A stretch of DNA of 64,000 nucleotides from Roseobacter sp. (GCA_015665415.1 JADFAE010000010.1:62001-126000); one strand, 5' to 3'. Shown: positions 44,645 to 53,898, numbered from the stretch's first letter. The notes: generated by a model not told the origin, from the letters alone. Numbers and translations are program-made.

Positions 44645-44690
44645 CTTCATTTGGCCAAAAATTTCCCGGAGCGCGAGGCAGCGCCTCGCA
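44645..44690 (-). terminator. Terminator of the amidase gene (dispersed family member)
   Basis: GCGAGGC/GCCTCGC stem (44673-44689, loop AGC) a few bases past the amidase stop, followed on the minus strand by TCCGGGAAATTTTTGGCC and AAATGAAG. Confidence 0.7.
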
Positions 44691-44696
44691 ACAGAT

Positions 44697-45398
44697 TCAA
44701 AACCAGAGGTCTGCCTGTGCCAGTGGCGCGAGATCTTCCGCCACCAAGGGACCCTTAGCCCAAGGCCGGTAGCGCAAACGCAGCGTCGTCAGCAATGTCT
44801 CGTCATCCACATCTGACGTATAGCCAAGATCGCGCGCATAGGTGCGCAACAAAGCCCCCAGAGGCACGTCAGGATCACAGAGGCACCTGCCAGAGACAGG
44901 TGGTGTCGCCCGCGCCTGCCCCAGGCGGGAGAGCCGCTGCCAGTCAAAGCGCGGGCCTGGGTCCATCTTGCGTCCCGGTGCCATGTCAGAATGGCCAATC
45001 ACGGCCTCAGGGGCGATCGACCAGCGCTGCAGGATCTGTGCCAACAGCCGCTCCAGCTGTGCCATCTGTGGCTCCGAAAAGGGGTGATCCCCGCGATTGT
45101 CCAGCTCAATCCCAATGGAGCGGGAATTGATATCCTCCAATCCGCACCATTCCCCGACCCCGGCATGCCAGGCGCGCTGATCTTCGCGCACCATTTGCCA
45201 CAACCCACCGTCGCGCCCGATCAGGTAATGCGCCGAGACCTCAGCGGCCGGGTCGCACAGCCGCTCTAGCGCCGCCTCAACACTCTGCATGGCGGTGTAG
45301 TGCAGCACCACGACAGAGGGTCGCAATCCACCGCGTCGGGGGCCGAAATTGGGGCTTGCACACCAGCTGGCCTGCACAGGCGCTACCGGGTCACACAT
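44697..45398 (-). CDS. N-acetylmuramoyl-L-alanine amidase, AmpD/AmiD type
   Basis: A 233-residue amidase_2 enzyme that cleaves the bond between N-acetylmuramic acid and L-alanine in peptidoglycan fragments. Zinc ligands are recognisable as His 33 (VVLHYTA), His 136 (IGHSDMAPGRK) and Asp 146. No signal peptide, so it is probably cytoplasmic and acts in cell-wall recycling like AmpD. Its ATG shares one base with the stop of the upstream lipoprotein gene, so the pair is translationally coupled. Confidence 0.9.
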   Translation of the reverse strand: MCDPVAPVQASWCASPNFGPRRGGLRPSVVVLHYTAMQSVEAALERLCDPAAEVSAHYLIGRDGGLWQMVREDQRAWHAGVGEWCGLEDINSRSIGIELDNRGDHPFSEPQMAQLERLLAQILQRWSIAPEAVIGHSDMAPGRKMDPGPRFDWQRLSRLGQARATPPVSGRCLCDPDVPLGALLRTYARDLGYTSDVDDETLLTTLRLRYRPWAKGPLVAEDLAPLAQADLWF

Positions 45399-46198
45399 CA
45401 GGAGTTGCCACGCACCGCCAGACGATAGGGGCTTGGGTCCCAGCTGCAGGCATAGCCATCCCCATCGGGATCCAGCGCCTGACGATCACGCTTGGGGCCA
45501 CCCGCCTCAAGAAAGGCGATCTGCGCCAGGTCTGGCGATAAAAATCCGGCACAGTTGCGCGCGGAACGTGACCGTAGATTGATACCGGCCCGGCTGTAGA
45601 GCTTGGTGCCGCGCGGATGCGAAGTTGTCAGGGCATATTGCACGATATTGGGATCGCGACTGCCACTCTGGGATGGCAGCGCTGTCGGTGCAACCTGTTG
45701 ATATTGTGATCGTTGCTGCGCCAGGCGTTCTGCATCGCTGGCGATGGTCTGACGCGAGGCCACCGCATCAAAATTATTTTCATCCGAGATGCTGGGGTTG
45801 CCAACCAGCGCCGGGGCCGGATTGGAGGGGCTGGCCTCGATGGGCGCTTGCCCTGAATTGCCACCCGCAGCCAACAATGCGGCCTGGGTCTCGGCGGCAA
45901 TGTCGGCGCTGCTTGCCGTGCTACCGCTGCTGGAAGCCCCAGTGCTTGAGGCCACTGTGCTTGTAGCCGGGCTGCGCGGTGCCTGTTGCAAGGGCTGATC
46001 CGTCAGCGGCAGGCTCTCGCTTGAAATCCTCGACGGCGGCACCAGGGGCTCGCCATTGATCGTCGTCCCCGCCGCAGGCGGCGGGGCAAATGGATCGCCG
46101 TCGATGCCAACACCTGCCGCACTGTCCGGCACGCGCGGCGAACATGCGGCAAGGGCCAGAAAACTGCCAGTGGCAGCAAGTTTAACAATGGCTCGCAT
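45398..46198 (-). CDS. Lipoprotein with excalibur-type C-terminal motif
   Basis: A 266-residue protein. The N-terminal signal ends in a lipobox LAAC (Cys 19). Residues about 20-170 are low-complexity Ser, Ala, Pro and Gln-rich sequence. The C-terminal 75 residues are ordered and end with DPDGDGYACSWDPSPYR, the calcium-binding-like excalibur motif, plus two Cys. Probably an outer-surface or periplasmic lipoprotein linked to the cell wall, matching the amidase with which it is co-translated. The linker looks suited to span the periplasm. Confidence 0.82.
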   Translation of the reverse strand: MRAIVKLAATGSFLALAACSPRVPDSAAGVGIDGDPFAPPPAAGTTINGEPLVPPSRISSESLPLTDQPLQQAPRSPATSTVASSTGASSSGSTASSADIAAETQAALLAAGGNSGQAPIEASPSNPAPALVGNPSISDENNFDAVASRQTIASDAERLAQQRSQYQQVAPTALPSQSGSRDPNIVQYALTTSHPRGTKLYSRAGINLRSRSARNCAGFLSPDLAQIAFLEAGGPKRDRQALDPDGDGYACSWDPSPYRLAVRGNS

Positions 46199-46237
46199 GG
46201 GGTCTACCTGCTTATCTGCTCTTCTTTGAGCTGATCT

Positions 46238-47725
46238 TTACCACCATTCTCCAGGCTTTGCCACAAATCCCGTGGATTGCTCCAGCGCATAGGCGGTATT
46301 GAGCAGATCGCCCTCTTCCCAGGGACGCCCGATCAATTGCAGCCCAAGCGGCAGTCCCTGACTGTCCAGTCCCGCAGGAAGGGCAATCCCCGGCAGACCC
46401 GCCAAGTTGACCGTGACGGTGAAGACATCCAGCAGATACATGGCAACCGGATCCGCATCCGACATTTCACCCAGGCCAAAGGCGGCAGAGGGTGTCGCCG
46501 GGGTCAGGATCGCATCGATGCCAGCGGCAAAGACGTTTTCAAAATCCTGCTTGATCAGGCTGCGCACCCGGCGCGCCCGGTTGTAATAGGCATCATAGAA
46601 CCCGGCAGACAGCACATAGGTGCCGACCATGACCCGGCGCTTGACCTCGTCGCCAAAGCCCGCAGCACGGGTCTTTTCATACATCTCGGTAATGCCATCG
46701 CCGGCCTCCAGCAAGGCCCGGTTGCCGTAGCGCACGCCATCATAGCGGGCCAGGTTGGAGGAGGCCTCAGCCGGGGCGATCACGTAATAAGCCGGCAGTG
46801 CGTATTTGGTGTGAGGCAATGAGATATCAACGATCTCGGCCCCTGCCGCCTTGAGCATCGCGGTGCCTTCGGACCACAGCTTTTCAATCTCGGCGGGCAT
46901 GCCATCCATGTGGTATTCCTTGGGGATACCAATCTTCTTGCCGCGGATGTCGCCGGTCAACATGGCCTCAAAATTGGGCACGGCCAGATCTGCGCTGGTG
47001 CTGTCCTTGGGGTCATGCCCCGACATCGCCTCAAGCATGATGGCGGCGTCGCGCACGGATTTGGTCATCGGCCCGGCCTGATCCAAAGAGGAGGCAAAGG
47101 CCACCACGCCCCAGCGCGAGCAGCGCCCATAGGTGGGTTTGATGCCAACGGTGCCGGTAAAGGCCGCGGGCTGACGAATGGAGCCGCCTGTGTCGGTGCC
47201 GGTTGCGGCCAGACACAGGTCTGCAGCCACGGCAGCGGCTGAGCCACCGGAGGAACCACCAGGGGTCAGAGGGGTGTCGTCGTTGCCACGACGCCAGGGG
47301 CTGACCGCATTACCATAGGTCGAGGTCTCGTTCGACGAGCCCATGGCAAATTCATCCATGTTCAGCTTGCCCAGCATCACCGCGCCATTGTCGGCCAATT
47401 GTTGCGAGACGGTGCTTTCATATTCGGGCACAAAACCGTCGAGAATCTTGGAAGCTGCCTGGCTGGCCACGCCTTTGGTGCAGAAGAGATCCTTGATCCC
47501 GACCGGCAGGCCACACATGGCCGGAGCCTCGCCCTGTTTCAGGCGCGCATCCGCGGCCGCCGCGCGTTCCAGCGCGATCTCGGGGGTTTTGTGGACAAAG
47601 GCATTCAGCGCATCGGCCTTGTCGATGGCGCCAAGGCAGGCCTGGGTCAGCTCAACAGAGGAAGTTTCTCCTTTGCGCAGCGCATCGCGGGCCTCAGCAA
47701 GGCCCAGTTTGTTCAGATCGCTCAT
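46238..47725 (-). CDS. gatA: Asp-tRNA(Asn)/Glu-tRNA(Gln) amidotransferase subunit A
   Basis: A 495-residue amidase-signature enzyme, normal length for GatA. The catalytic Ser-cisSer-Lys triad is visible as Lys 78 (VGIKDLF), Ser 158 ([10 protein letters not shown]) and Ser 182 ([11 protein letters not shown]). With GatB and GatC it amidates misacylated Glu-tRNA(Gln) and Asp-tRNA(Asn). gatC lies immediately upstream with three bases between them; gatB is not in this window. Confidence 0.96.
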   Translation of the reverse strand: MSDLNKLGLAEARDALRKGETSSVELTQACLGAIDKADALNAFVHKTPEIALERAAAADARLKQGEAPAMCGLPVGIKDLFCTKGVASQAASKILDGFVPEYESTVSQQLADNGAVMLGKLNMDEFAMGSSNETSTYGNAVSPWRRGNDDTPLTPGGSSGGSAAAVAADLCLAATGTDTGGSIRQPAAFTGTVGIKPTYGRCSRWGVVAFASSLDQAGPMTKSVRDAAIMLEAMSGHDPKDSTSADLAVPNFEAMLTGDIRGKKIGIPKEYHMDGMPAEIEKLWSEGTAMLKAAGAEIVDISLPHTKYALPAYYVIAPAEASSNLARYDGVRYGNRALLEAGDGITEMYEKTRAAGFGDEVKRRVMVGTYVLSAGFYDAYYNRARRVRSLIKQDFENVFAAGIDAILTPATPSAAFGLGEMSDADPVAMYLLDVFTVTVNLAGLPGIALPAGLDSQGLPLGLQLIGRPWEEGDLLNTAYALEQSTGFVAKPGEWW

Positions 47726-47728
47726 GTC

Positions 47729-48016
47729 TTACTCCACCACCTTGGGCACGGCAAAAAAGCCTTCGCGGGAATCTGGTGCATTGACCAGAACCTTGTCCTG
47801 CTGATTGCCATCATTGACCACATCTTGACGCCGCTTGAGACGCTGCGGCGTGACCGAGGTCATAGGTTCAACCCCCTCCACATCCACTTCGTTCAGCTGT
47901 TCAATGAACTCCAGGATCGTGTTGAATTCGGCGGCCAGCTCCGGCAGCGCCTCTTCTTCGACCTTGATCCGGGCCAGTTTGGCCACTTTCGCGGCTGTGT
48001 TTTGGTCAATCGACAT
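47729..48016 (-). CDS. gatC: Amidotransferase subunit C
   Basis: A 95-residue GatC, the small subunit that holds GatA and GatB together. The VAKLARIKV segment near the N-terminus and the EPMTSV motif in the middle are typical. The start at 48016 ([10 protein letters not shown]) fits the family; the open frame extends upstream without similarity. Directly upstream of gatA. Confidence 0.95.
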   Translation of the reverse strand: MSIDQNTAAKVAKLARIKVEEEALPELAAEFNTILEFIEQLNEVDVEGVEPMTSVTPQRLKRRQDVVNDGNQQDKVLVNAPDSREGFFAVPKVVE

Positions 48017-48291
48017 GGAAACCCTCATCTCGTGTTCAAACTGGCATTTACCGGGGCCTTGCCCGCGCCGCAAGCCTGAGCGCCACACCACAGGCATGTT
48101 TCTCTAAGATTGCGCCAATTTTTGCGGCTTGGCACTTAGGCACTATCTATTTCACCTTCTCGTTCGATTGTACCACCTGCCTTGACCAGGTCGCAGCCAA
48201 GGCCCGTCTTTTTTTGCACCAAAGCGGTGGCATTGTCCCCGCTCGCGGTTAAGCTGTAGGCAGACCAGCTCAACAATCGGGAGAGATAAGG

Positions 48292-48984
48292 ATGAAGATC
48301 ATCTGGCTCGGCCATGGCAGTTTTCGCATCGAATGTGACAACAAGGTGCTGTTGCTCGACCCCTGGCTTACCGGTAGCCCGGTTCTGCCGCAGGACCAGC
48401 ACGACGCGGCGATCGCAGGCGCAACACATATTCTGCTCACGCATACCCATTTTGACCATGTGGTCGATGTGTTGCCGCTGGCAAAATCGCTCAAGATTCC
48501 CGTGGTCGGCCAATATGATCTGATGGGCTATTGGGGCGAAAGCGAAGGCATCCAGACCGTGGGGTTCAACAAGGGCGGCACGGTGGATCTGGGGGGACCA
48601 AAACTATCCATGGTGCCTGCCTCGCACAGCTCCAGTTTTACCACCGAAGAGGGTCTGCGCGCCAGTGGTTCAGAGGTCGGATACATGCTGATGAGCGAGG
48701 GCAAAACCGTCTACCTGTCCGGCGACACCGGGATCATGGCCGACATGGACTGGATGGGCGACTACTTTCGACCCGATGTCGGCATCCTGAGCGCGGGCGG
48801 TCATTTCACCATGGATATGGCACAGGCGGCCTATGCAGCCAAACGCTATTTCGATTTCAAAACGGTGATTCCCTGTCATTACAAAAGCTTCCCCATTCTG
48901 GAACAGGATGCCGAGGCGTTGAAAACCGGGCTTCCCGGCGTCGCGGTGATCGAGCCCGAAATCATGACAGCCATCGAGATCTGA
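48292..48984 (+). CDS. UPF0173-type metal-dependent hydrolase
   Basis: A 230-residue metallo-beta-lactamase-fold hydrolase. The metal motif THTHFDH (His 51, His 53, Asp 55, His 56) is preceded by an N-terminal GHGSFRIE strand typical of the UlaG-like UPF0173 family; a late YLSGDTG supplies a further metal Asp. Substrate unknown. It converges on tag across a 197-bp gap with two perfect hairpins. Confidence 0.9.
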   Translation: MKIIWLGHGSFRIECDNKVLLLDPWLTGSPVLPQDQHDAAIAGATHILLTHTHFDHVVDVLPLAKSLKIPVVGQYDLMGYWGESEGIQTVGFNKGGTVDLGGPKLSMVPASHSSSFTTEEGLRASGSEVGYMLMSEGKTVYLSGDTGIMADMDWMGDYFRPDVGILSAGGHFTMDMAQAAYAAKRYFDFKTVIPCHYKSFPILEQDAEALKTGLPGVAVIEPEIMTAIEI

Positions 48985-49046
48985 ACACCGGGTTGCTCCC
49001 GCCCGCCGCGCCTGCTTTTGACAAAGCAACAGCGGCAGTTGGGCGT

Positions 49047-49107
49047 GGCGCGCATTGTGCCTCACAGGCACAATGCGCGCCGGTCGCTTCGGGCAAAGCC
49101 CGAAGCG
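49047..49107. repeat. Two adjacent perfect hairpins between convergent genes
   Basis: The first is a perfect 16-bp stem (49047-49062 and 49066-49081) around a CAC loop; the second a perfect 10-bp stem (CGCTTCGGGC 49085-49094, GCCCGAAGCG 49098-49107) around AAA. No T run is next to either. The shape is that of a REP/BIME-like element or a two-way terminator. Confidence 0.85.
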
Positions 49108-49181
49108 AAACAGCTCTCTGCGCTGGCAGATTCAAAGATCCTGTCTCGCCCGCTGTTCCTCCCGCTGTCCTGCCCGGATGC

Positions 49182-49790
49182 TCAGCTGGGCACCTCAAAC
49201 GCCTGCCGCAGTTGGCCTGCCTTGTCGCGACAACAGCATCCCTTTGCGTGATCATTGATCAGCCCCATGGCCTGCATGAAGGCAAAAACCGTGGTGGGGC
49301 CGACAAATTTCCAACCGCGTTTCTTCAACGCCTTGGACAGTGCAACGGATTCGGGGCTGGTGCTTTGTGTCTGTGGCTCAGGCAGCGAGGCTCTATCTGG
49401 TTCGAAACTCCAGAAAAACGCTGCCAAAGAGCCAGCTTCCTCCACCAGTTCCTGCGCACGACCGGCATTGTTGATCACCGCTTCGATCTTGCCGCGATGA
49501 CGCACGATCCCGGCATCCTGCAACAAGCGCTCGACATCCGCCTCTCCAAATTCCGCCACCCGGTTCCAATCAAAGCCACAAAACGCCGCGCGAAAATTCT
49601 CTCGCTTGGCCAGAATGGTGCGCCAACTGAGCCCCGACTGGAAACTCTCGAGGCAGATCTTCTCAAACAATCGGATGTCATCTGCCACGGGATAGCCCCA
49701 TTCCATGTCGTGATAGGCGTCAAACTCAGGCGCAGACGCGCTCCAGGCGCAACGTGGCTTGCCATCTGCACCGGTGATCAATTTGGTCAT
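49182..49790 (-). CDS. tag: DNA-3-methyladenine glycosylase I
   Basis: A 202-residue Tag-family glycosylase removing 3-methyladenine from alkylated DNA. The N-terminal CAW and HDMEWGYP, the FQSGLSWRTILAKRENFR block and the C-terminal VGPTTVFAFMQAMGLINDH are family hallmarks; the zinc-binding Cys/His set (Cys near residue 14, His near 27, late His and Cys) is present. Length is normal. Confidence 0.93.
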   Translation of the reverse strand: MTKLITGADGKPRCAWSASAPEFDAYHDMEWGYPVADDIRLFEKICLESFQSGLSWRTILAKRENFRAAFCGFDWNRVAEFGEADVERLLQDAGIVRHRGKIEAVINNAGRAQELVEEAGSLAAFFWSFEPDRASLPEPQTQSTSPESVALSKALKKRGWKFVGPTTVFAFMQAMGLINDHAKGCCCRDKAGQLRQAFEVPS

Positions 49791-49813
49791 TTTCGCCGCT
49801 CCCTCAATTTCTG

Positions 49814-50218
49814 TTAGCCGCCCTCTACAGGCGGGTGCCCCAGTGACTGCGGGGCATCATCGCTAATCCGATACCAACTCGGTATTTCCGCCACAAATTC
49901 GTGAAACCCAACCTCCACTTCAGGGTCGCCATCCAAAGCATTGGCTGCAATTGGAAAGCTTTCTTCAGTGGACAGGATCTCTCCCAGGGAACTGCCGCAA
50001 GTCTGGCAAAAACAGCGGCCATATTTGTAAGGCGCCGTGGGTTGAAAAAGCGCTACATTCTCCCGCCCCTGGATCCACTCCAAATCCTTGGCTTTGACAA
50101 ACACGATCGTACTGGCCCCAAGTTTTCGACAACGGCTACAATGGCAGGTGCCCATCATGCTGGGCCTGTCCAACAACCTGAACTGCACCGCACCACAGCA
50201 ACAACTTCCATCAATCAT
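49814..50218 (-). CDS. GFA-family protein (glutathione-dependent formaldehyde-activating fold)
   Basis: A 134-residue Cys-rich zinc protein. Cys residues in SCCCGA (6-8), CHCSRC (25-30) and a later CFCQTCG pattern are the GFA/CENP-V zinc sites. Most members of the family do not act on formaldehyde, so the activity is open. ATG 50218 follows GGGAG; an ATG five codons upstream is possible. Confidence 0.88.
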   Translation of the reverse strand: MIDGSCCCGAVQFRLLDRPSMMGTCHCSRCRKLGASTIVFVKAKDLEWIQGRENVALFQPTAPYKYGRCFCQTCGSSLGEILSTEESFPIAANALDGDPEVEVGFHEFVAEIPSWYRISDDAPQSLGHPPVEGG

Positions 50219-50291
50219 GATCCATTCTCCCAACGCTCCACTTTTGGAACATTAGGTGAACATTCAACACGGGGCAATGACAATTCCCATG

Positions 50292-51068
50292 TCAGAAGCA
50301 GGTCCTCAATCGGTCCAACAAAACCGCCAGCAGCTCACGATCCTGCGCCGTGTTCGACCAGATCAACGACAGAGCAGTTTTGACAGCGGCCCACTGACAC
50401 AACTTCCATGCAGAACATCCCAATGCCCCTGACCAGTTTTCCAAACGCCAATCAATGGTGCCGGGGTTCAGTAGATAATCGCGGCAGCCGCGCGGATGAC
50501 GAAAGGCATTGGCCAACTCATAGGCCGCCGGTCCATATAGGCCCTTTGCATCAATCACCTGCCAACCTTCCCCGGACAATAAAACATTGTCGAAATGTAC
50601 ATCCCCATGCAGAGCAACTTCGGGCTCTTTTTGCGCAAAGAGCAGCAAAGCCAAGGCTTGCGCCTCTTGCAGATTGGGATCGATAAACCTGCCTTGCAAA
50701 AGGGCTGAAAAAAATTCCTCAAGTGGCTGCAACCCCTCAACCGCTATATGGCGCGCGGCGAGCCGTCCGGCGATCCGGCCCAGCTCCTGGTCTGCCTCTG
50801 TTGCATCACCTTTGCGCGCGCGATCCCCCAAAGACGCCCCCGCACACCAGCCCATGAGCACCGCGTCGACACTATGGTCCAAGATAGGAACGGCCAAATT
50901 TCCTGCCCTTGCGAGGTAGGCAATACCGCCAATCTCATTGCCCATGCCCCCACGCGGGTAATATTTCAAAGCTGCGGGCTGCCCATCTGCACGTGATACA
51001 CGCCAGACAAGCGCACCCGGTGTTTGGGCCACAAGCACACTGCTTGAAAGAGAAAACCGACGTTTCAA
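50292..51068 (-). CDS. APH(6)/hydroxyurea-type phosphotransferase
   Basis: A 258-residue kinase of the aminoglycoside 6-phosphotransferase/hydroxyurea family. The catalytic Brenner motif HGDVHFDN lies at residues 154-161, followed by VIDAKGLYGPAAYELAN, with the metal-binding Asp. Relatives include streptomycin 6-kinase StrB, but many chromosomal members are sugar or metabolite kinases, so resistance cannot be concluded. It is followed on the same strand by the GFA gene after 73 bases. Confidence 0.84.
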   Translation of the reverse strand: MKRRFSLSSSVLVAQTPGALVWRVSRADGQPAALKYYPRGGMGNEIGGIAYLARAGNLAVPILDHSVDAVLMGWCAGASLGDRARKGDATEADQELGRIAGRLAARHIAVEGLQPLEEFFSALLQGRFIDPNLQEAQALALLLFAQKEPEVALHGDVHFDNVLLSGEGWQVIDAKGLYGPAAYELANAFRHPRGCRDYLLNPGTIDWRLENWSGALGCSAWKLCQWAAVKTALSLIWSNTAQDRELLAVLLDRLRTCF

Positions 51069-51091
51069 AGCTTTGGGAACAGGTATGTTTT

Positions 51092-51556
51092 CTACCGGCG
51101 TGATGCAAAAAACTCCTGCAGGACCCGGGCGCAGTCCGCTTCGGCGATACCTTCATAGACCTCGGGCGCGTGATGGGCCTGCGGGTGTGAGAACACACAG
51201 GCACCATGGGCCACACCGCCGGACTTTGGGTCAGAGGCACCGTAATACACCCGCGCGATCCGGGCCGCGGCAAGGGCGGCGGCACACATGGCGCAGGGCT
51301 CCAGCGTGACATAGAGATCATGGCCCTGCAGGCGTTCCGATCCTGCACCTGCACAGGCTTCGCGCAACACCAGGATCTCGGCATGGGCTGTCGGATCGCT
51401 CAGCTCGCGGGTGCGATTGCCAGCCCGCGCCACCACCTGTCCATCCGGCGCAATAAGTACCGCCCCCACCGGCACCTCACCGCGTTGGGCAGCGGCGCGG
51501 GCTTCGTCCAGGGCAATATCCATATGCGATTTGAACATAGCGGGTTTTCTCTCCAT
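51092..51556 (-). CDS. tadA: tRNA adenosine(34) deaminase
   Basis: A 154-residue cytidine-deaminase-fold enzyme that makes inosine at the wobble position of tRNA-Arg(ACG). The zinc ligands and catalytic Glu are in HAE (58-60) and PCAMC (87-91). Start at 51556 is backed by AGGAAAGG; an in-frame ATG at 51538 would also fit. It is divergent from the rluB-type gene, with starts 63 bases apart. Confidence 0.93.
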   Translation of the reverse strand: MERKPAMFKSHMDIALDEARAAAQRGEVPVGAVLIAPDGQVVARAGNRTRELSDPTAHAEILVLREACAGAGSERLQGHDLYVTLEPCAMCAAALAAARIARVYYGASDPKSGGVAHGACVFSHPQAHHAPEVYEGIAEADCARVLQEFFASRR

Positions 51557-51619
51557 GGCCTTTCCTGCCCCGGAATGGGCGCTTTCGCAAGCCAGCGGAA
51601 TGCTCTATGTCCCAAATCC

Positions 51620-52774
51620 ATGAGTAAAGCACCCGGATCCCCCAAAGGCAGAGCCTCCGCCAAACCCGCAGCCTCCGCCAAACCCGCCGCCCAAGCGGCC
51701 CCTGTCGTCGCCTCCACAGGTGAAAGCGCGCCCTCTGGGGATCGCATCGCCAAAGTGCTGTCGCGCGCAGGCGTTGCCTCTCGCCGCGAGGCCGAGCGCA
51801 TGATCGCCGAGGGCCGCGTCAAGGTAAACGGCAGCATCATCGACAGCCCGGCGCTGAATGTGACCGGCCAGGATCGCATCATCGTCGATGGCAAGCCGCT
51901 GCCCCAGGCCCAGGCACCGCGCCTTTGGCTCTACAACAAACCCACCGGTCTGGTGACCTCCAACAGCGACGAAAAAGGCCGCAAGACCATTTTCGACGAA
52001 CTCCCCGAGGATCTGCCCCGGGTGATGACTGTGGGCCGCCTCGACCTCAATTCCGAAGGCCTGCTGCTGCTGACCAATGACGGCGGCATCAAGCGCAAGC
52101 TGGAACTGCCCTCGACCGGCTGGCTGCGCCGCTACCGCGTGCGCATCAATGGCCGCCCCAAGGATGAAGATTTTGAGCCCCTGCGCAAAGGCATGGTGAT
52201 CGACGGTGAGCGGTTCCAACCCATGACTGTCGCGCTGGATCGCCAGCAGGGGGCCAATGCCTGGCTCACCATCGGGCTGCGCGAGGGCAAGAACCGTGAA
52301 ATTCGCCGCGCCCTGGAAGATATCGGCTTCAACGTCAACCGGCTGCTGCGTTTGTCATATGGCCCCTTCCAGCTGGGCAACCTAAAGCTGGGCGAAGTGG
52401 AAGAGCTGCGCCCGCGTGTGGTGCGTGAACAGCTGGGCCTTGACGCCGAAGACATGGAAACAGCCCCCCCGGCGCGCCCGACACGCGGCAAACCAGGCGG
52501 TCGACCCGGCGGTAAATTTGGCAACAAATCTGGCGGCAAATCCGGCCCGCGCGACCGCGACGGTTTCGGTGATCGATCCGGTTCCAGAGCAGATGGAAAA
52601 CCGGCCGGTCGGCCCGGAAGCAAGCCCAGCGGACGACCCGGCGGAAAACCAGCGGGCAAATTTGGCGGCAAATCCGACGGCGGTGGTGGCGAAAACCGGC
52701 GCGATGGTGGCAAGTCTGGGACCCGTGGGAGCGGTGGCAAGCCCCGCCCCGTCGGCAAGAATCCCCGCCGCTGA
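51620..52774 (+). CDS. rluB: RluB/RsuA-type 23S rRNA pseudouridine synthase with basic tail
   Basis: A 384-residue enzyme. An S4 RNA-binding domain covers residues about 42-88, then the synthase domain with catalytic Asp 142 in [16 protein letters not shown] and the [11 protein letters not shown] motif. From about residue 280 to the end it is a disordered tail of Gly, Lys, Arg, Pro and Ser with repeating KPxGRPGGK units, and a shorter Ala/Lys-rich stretch lies at the N-terminus. The likely target is 23S rRNA U2605 as for RluB. The start at 51620 is chosen; the longer frame overlaps tadA. Confidence 0.92.
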   Translation: MSKAPGSPKGRASAKPAASAKPAAQAAPVVASTGESAPSGDRIAKVLSRAGVASRREAERMIAEGRVKVNGSIIDSPALNVTGQDRIIVDGKPLPQAQAPRLWLYNKPTGLVTSNSDEKGRKTIFDELPEDLPRVMTVGRLDLNSEGLLLLTNDGGIKRKLELPSTGWLRRYRVRINGRPKDEDFEPLRKGMVIDGERFQPMTVALDRQQGANAWLTIGLREGKNREIRRALEDIGFNVNRLLRLSYGPFQLGNLKLGEVEELRPRVVREQLGLDAEDMETAPPARPTRGKPGGRPGGKFGNKSGGKSGPRDRDGFGDRSGSRADGKPAGRPGSKPSGRPGGKPAGKFGGKSDGGGGENRRDGGKSGTRGSGGKPRPVGKNPRR

Positions 52775-52868
52775 GGCAGAACCGGCAGACTTCCCCCTAG
52801 CAAGTGCCTCTTTCATCCCCTAGTTTATTGGGAACTCGAGAGAACTTGCCTGTGGGAGGGAAATTCGC

Positions 52869-52943
52869 GTGCAGAAAATCGCCTTTGCGGCTTTGCTTTT
52901 CCTGATGCTCGGTCTCAGCACCGGTTGGATCGTGGGGGGCTAA
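52869..52943 (+). CDS. 24-residue membrane microprotein upstream of xpaC-like gene
   Basis: A GTG-started frame of 25 codons encoding MQKIAFAALL followed by a hydrophobic helix to the end (STGWIVGG). GGGAGGG lies about nine bases ahead of the GTG, a strong ribosome-binding site. The stop is four bases before the xpaC-like start, which is operon spacing. Too short for family recognition; a single-pass inner-membrane peptide is likely. Confidence 0.55.
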   Translation: MQKIAFAALLFLMLGLSTGWIVGG

Positions 52944-52947
52944 AGCC

Positions 52948-53862
52948 ATGGCACGGAAATTTGGCGGTAAATTCAGCCCGCAGGGCCGCTCCGCAGACAT
53001 CAGTTCTGACGCCGGCGCGACAGCTGGCAGATCCCATGCGGCCCAACGCAACGCCGCTGCAGATCCTGTCGGGTTGCGCTCCAATCTGATGTTCGTTCCC
53101 GCCGGGCTTTTGCTGATCCTGTCGATCAACGACGGGGCCACCGGCATGGCCCTGGGGCTGACGGCCGCCGCGACCTGGACTGCTGGCGCCTATATGCTGC
53201 GCGAAGGCCTGCGCGCCAAGGCCGCCTTTGACGCCCGTCGGGTGGCCCGCAAACCGGCCCTGCCCCGCAAGATCCTAGCCGCCGTCCTGGTTGGCATCGG
53301 CGCCTCCCTTGCCGCCTGGAAAGCAGAGCCCGGCATGGTGATCGCCGCCATCTACGGATTGGCTGCTTGCGGATTGCATCTGGCAGCCTTTGGGCTGGAT
53401 CCGCTGCAGGACAAAGGCACCGAAGGTATTGATGACTTTCAGAGCAGCAGGGTGGCACGGGCCGTGGAAGAGGCGGAATTCAGCCTTGATGCCATGACCG
53501 ATGCGGCGATGAGGACCCGGGACCGCGACGTGGAAGAGCGGGTTGAGCAGTTTCAGGCCGTCGCCCGTGAGCTGTTTCGCACCGTCGAAGAAGACCCACG
53601 CGATTTGACCGCTGCGCGCAAATACCTCACGGTCTATTTGCAGGGGGCCAAGGATGCGACGGTCAAATTTGCCGATATCTACAGCCGCAGCGGCGATGCC
53701 ACCGCACGCGCCGACTATCTGGCGCTGCTGACGGATCTGGAACAGAATTTTGCCGCCCGCACCCGCAAGATGCTGATCGAAGACCGCAGCGATCTCACTG
53801 TTGAAATCGACGTACTGCGCGATCGGTTGCAGCGTGAAGGCGTCCACCTGGATCGCAGTTGA
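52948..53862 (+). CDS. XpaC-like (5-bromo-4-chloroindolyl phosphate hydrolysis family) membrane protein
   Basis: A 304-residue protein. A basic N-terminus precedes hydrophobic helices around residues 48-85 and 109-150; the rest is a soluble helical domain (about 170-304) with EFSLDAMTDAAMR and a long YLTVYLQGAKDATVKFADIY segment typical of the XpaC family. The named hydrolase activity was an early assay finding in Bacillus and may not be the real function. XpaC and TelA genes are neighbours in many bacteria, as here, with telA 37 bases downstream. Confidence 0.85.
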   Translation: MARKFGGKFSPQGRSADISSDAGATAGRSHAAQRNAAADPVGLRSNLMFVPAGLLLILSINDGATGMALGLTAAATWTAGAYMLREGLRAKAAFDARRVARKPALPRKILAAVLVGIGASLAAWKAEPGMVIAAIYGLAACGLHLAAFGLDPLQDKGTEGIDDFQSSRVARAVEEAEFSLDAMTDAAMRTRDRDVEERVEQFQAVARELFRTVEEDPRDLTAARKYLTVYLQGAKDATVKFADIYSRSGDATARADYLALLTDLEQNFAARTRKMLIEDRSDLTVEIDVLRDRLQREGVHLDRS

Positions 53863-53898
53863 ACGATTGCGCAGTTACACTATTGCAAGGAATTTTAC

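Noticed and set aside
44271-44816. Frames crossing the rnpB region on the plus strand
   Set aside because: The region is RNase P RNA on the other strand, confirmed by core motifs and P1 pairing.
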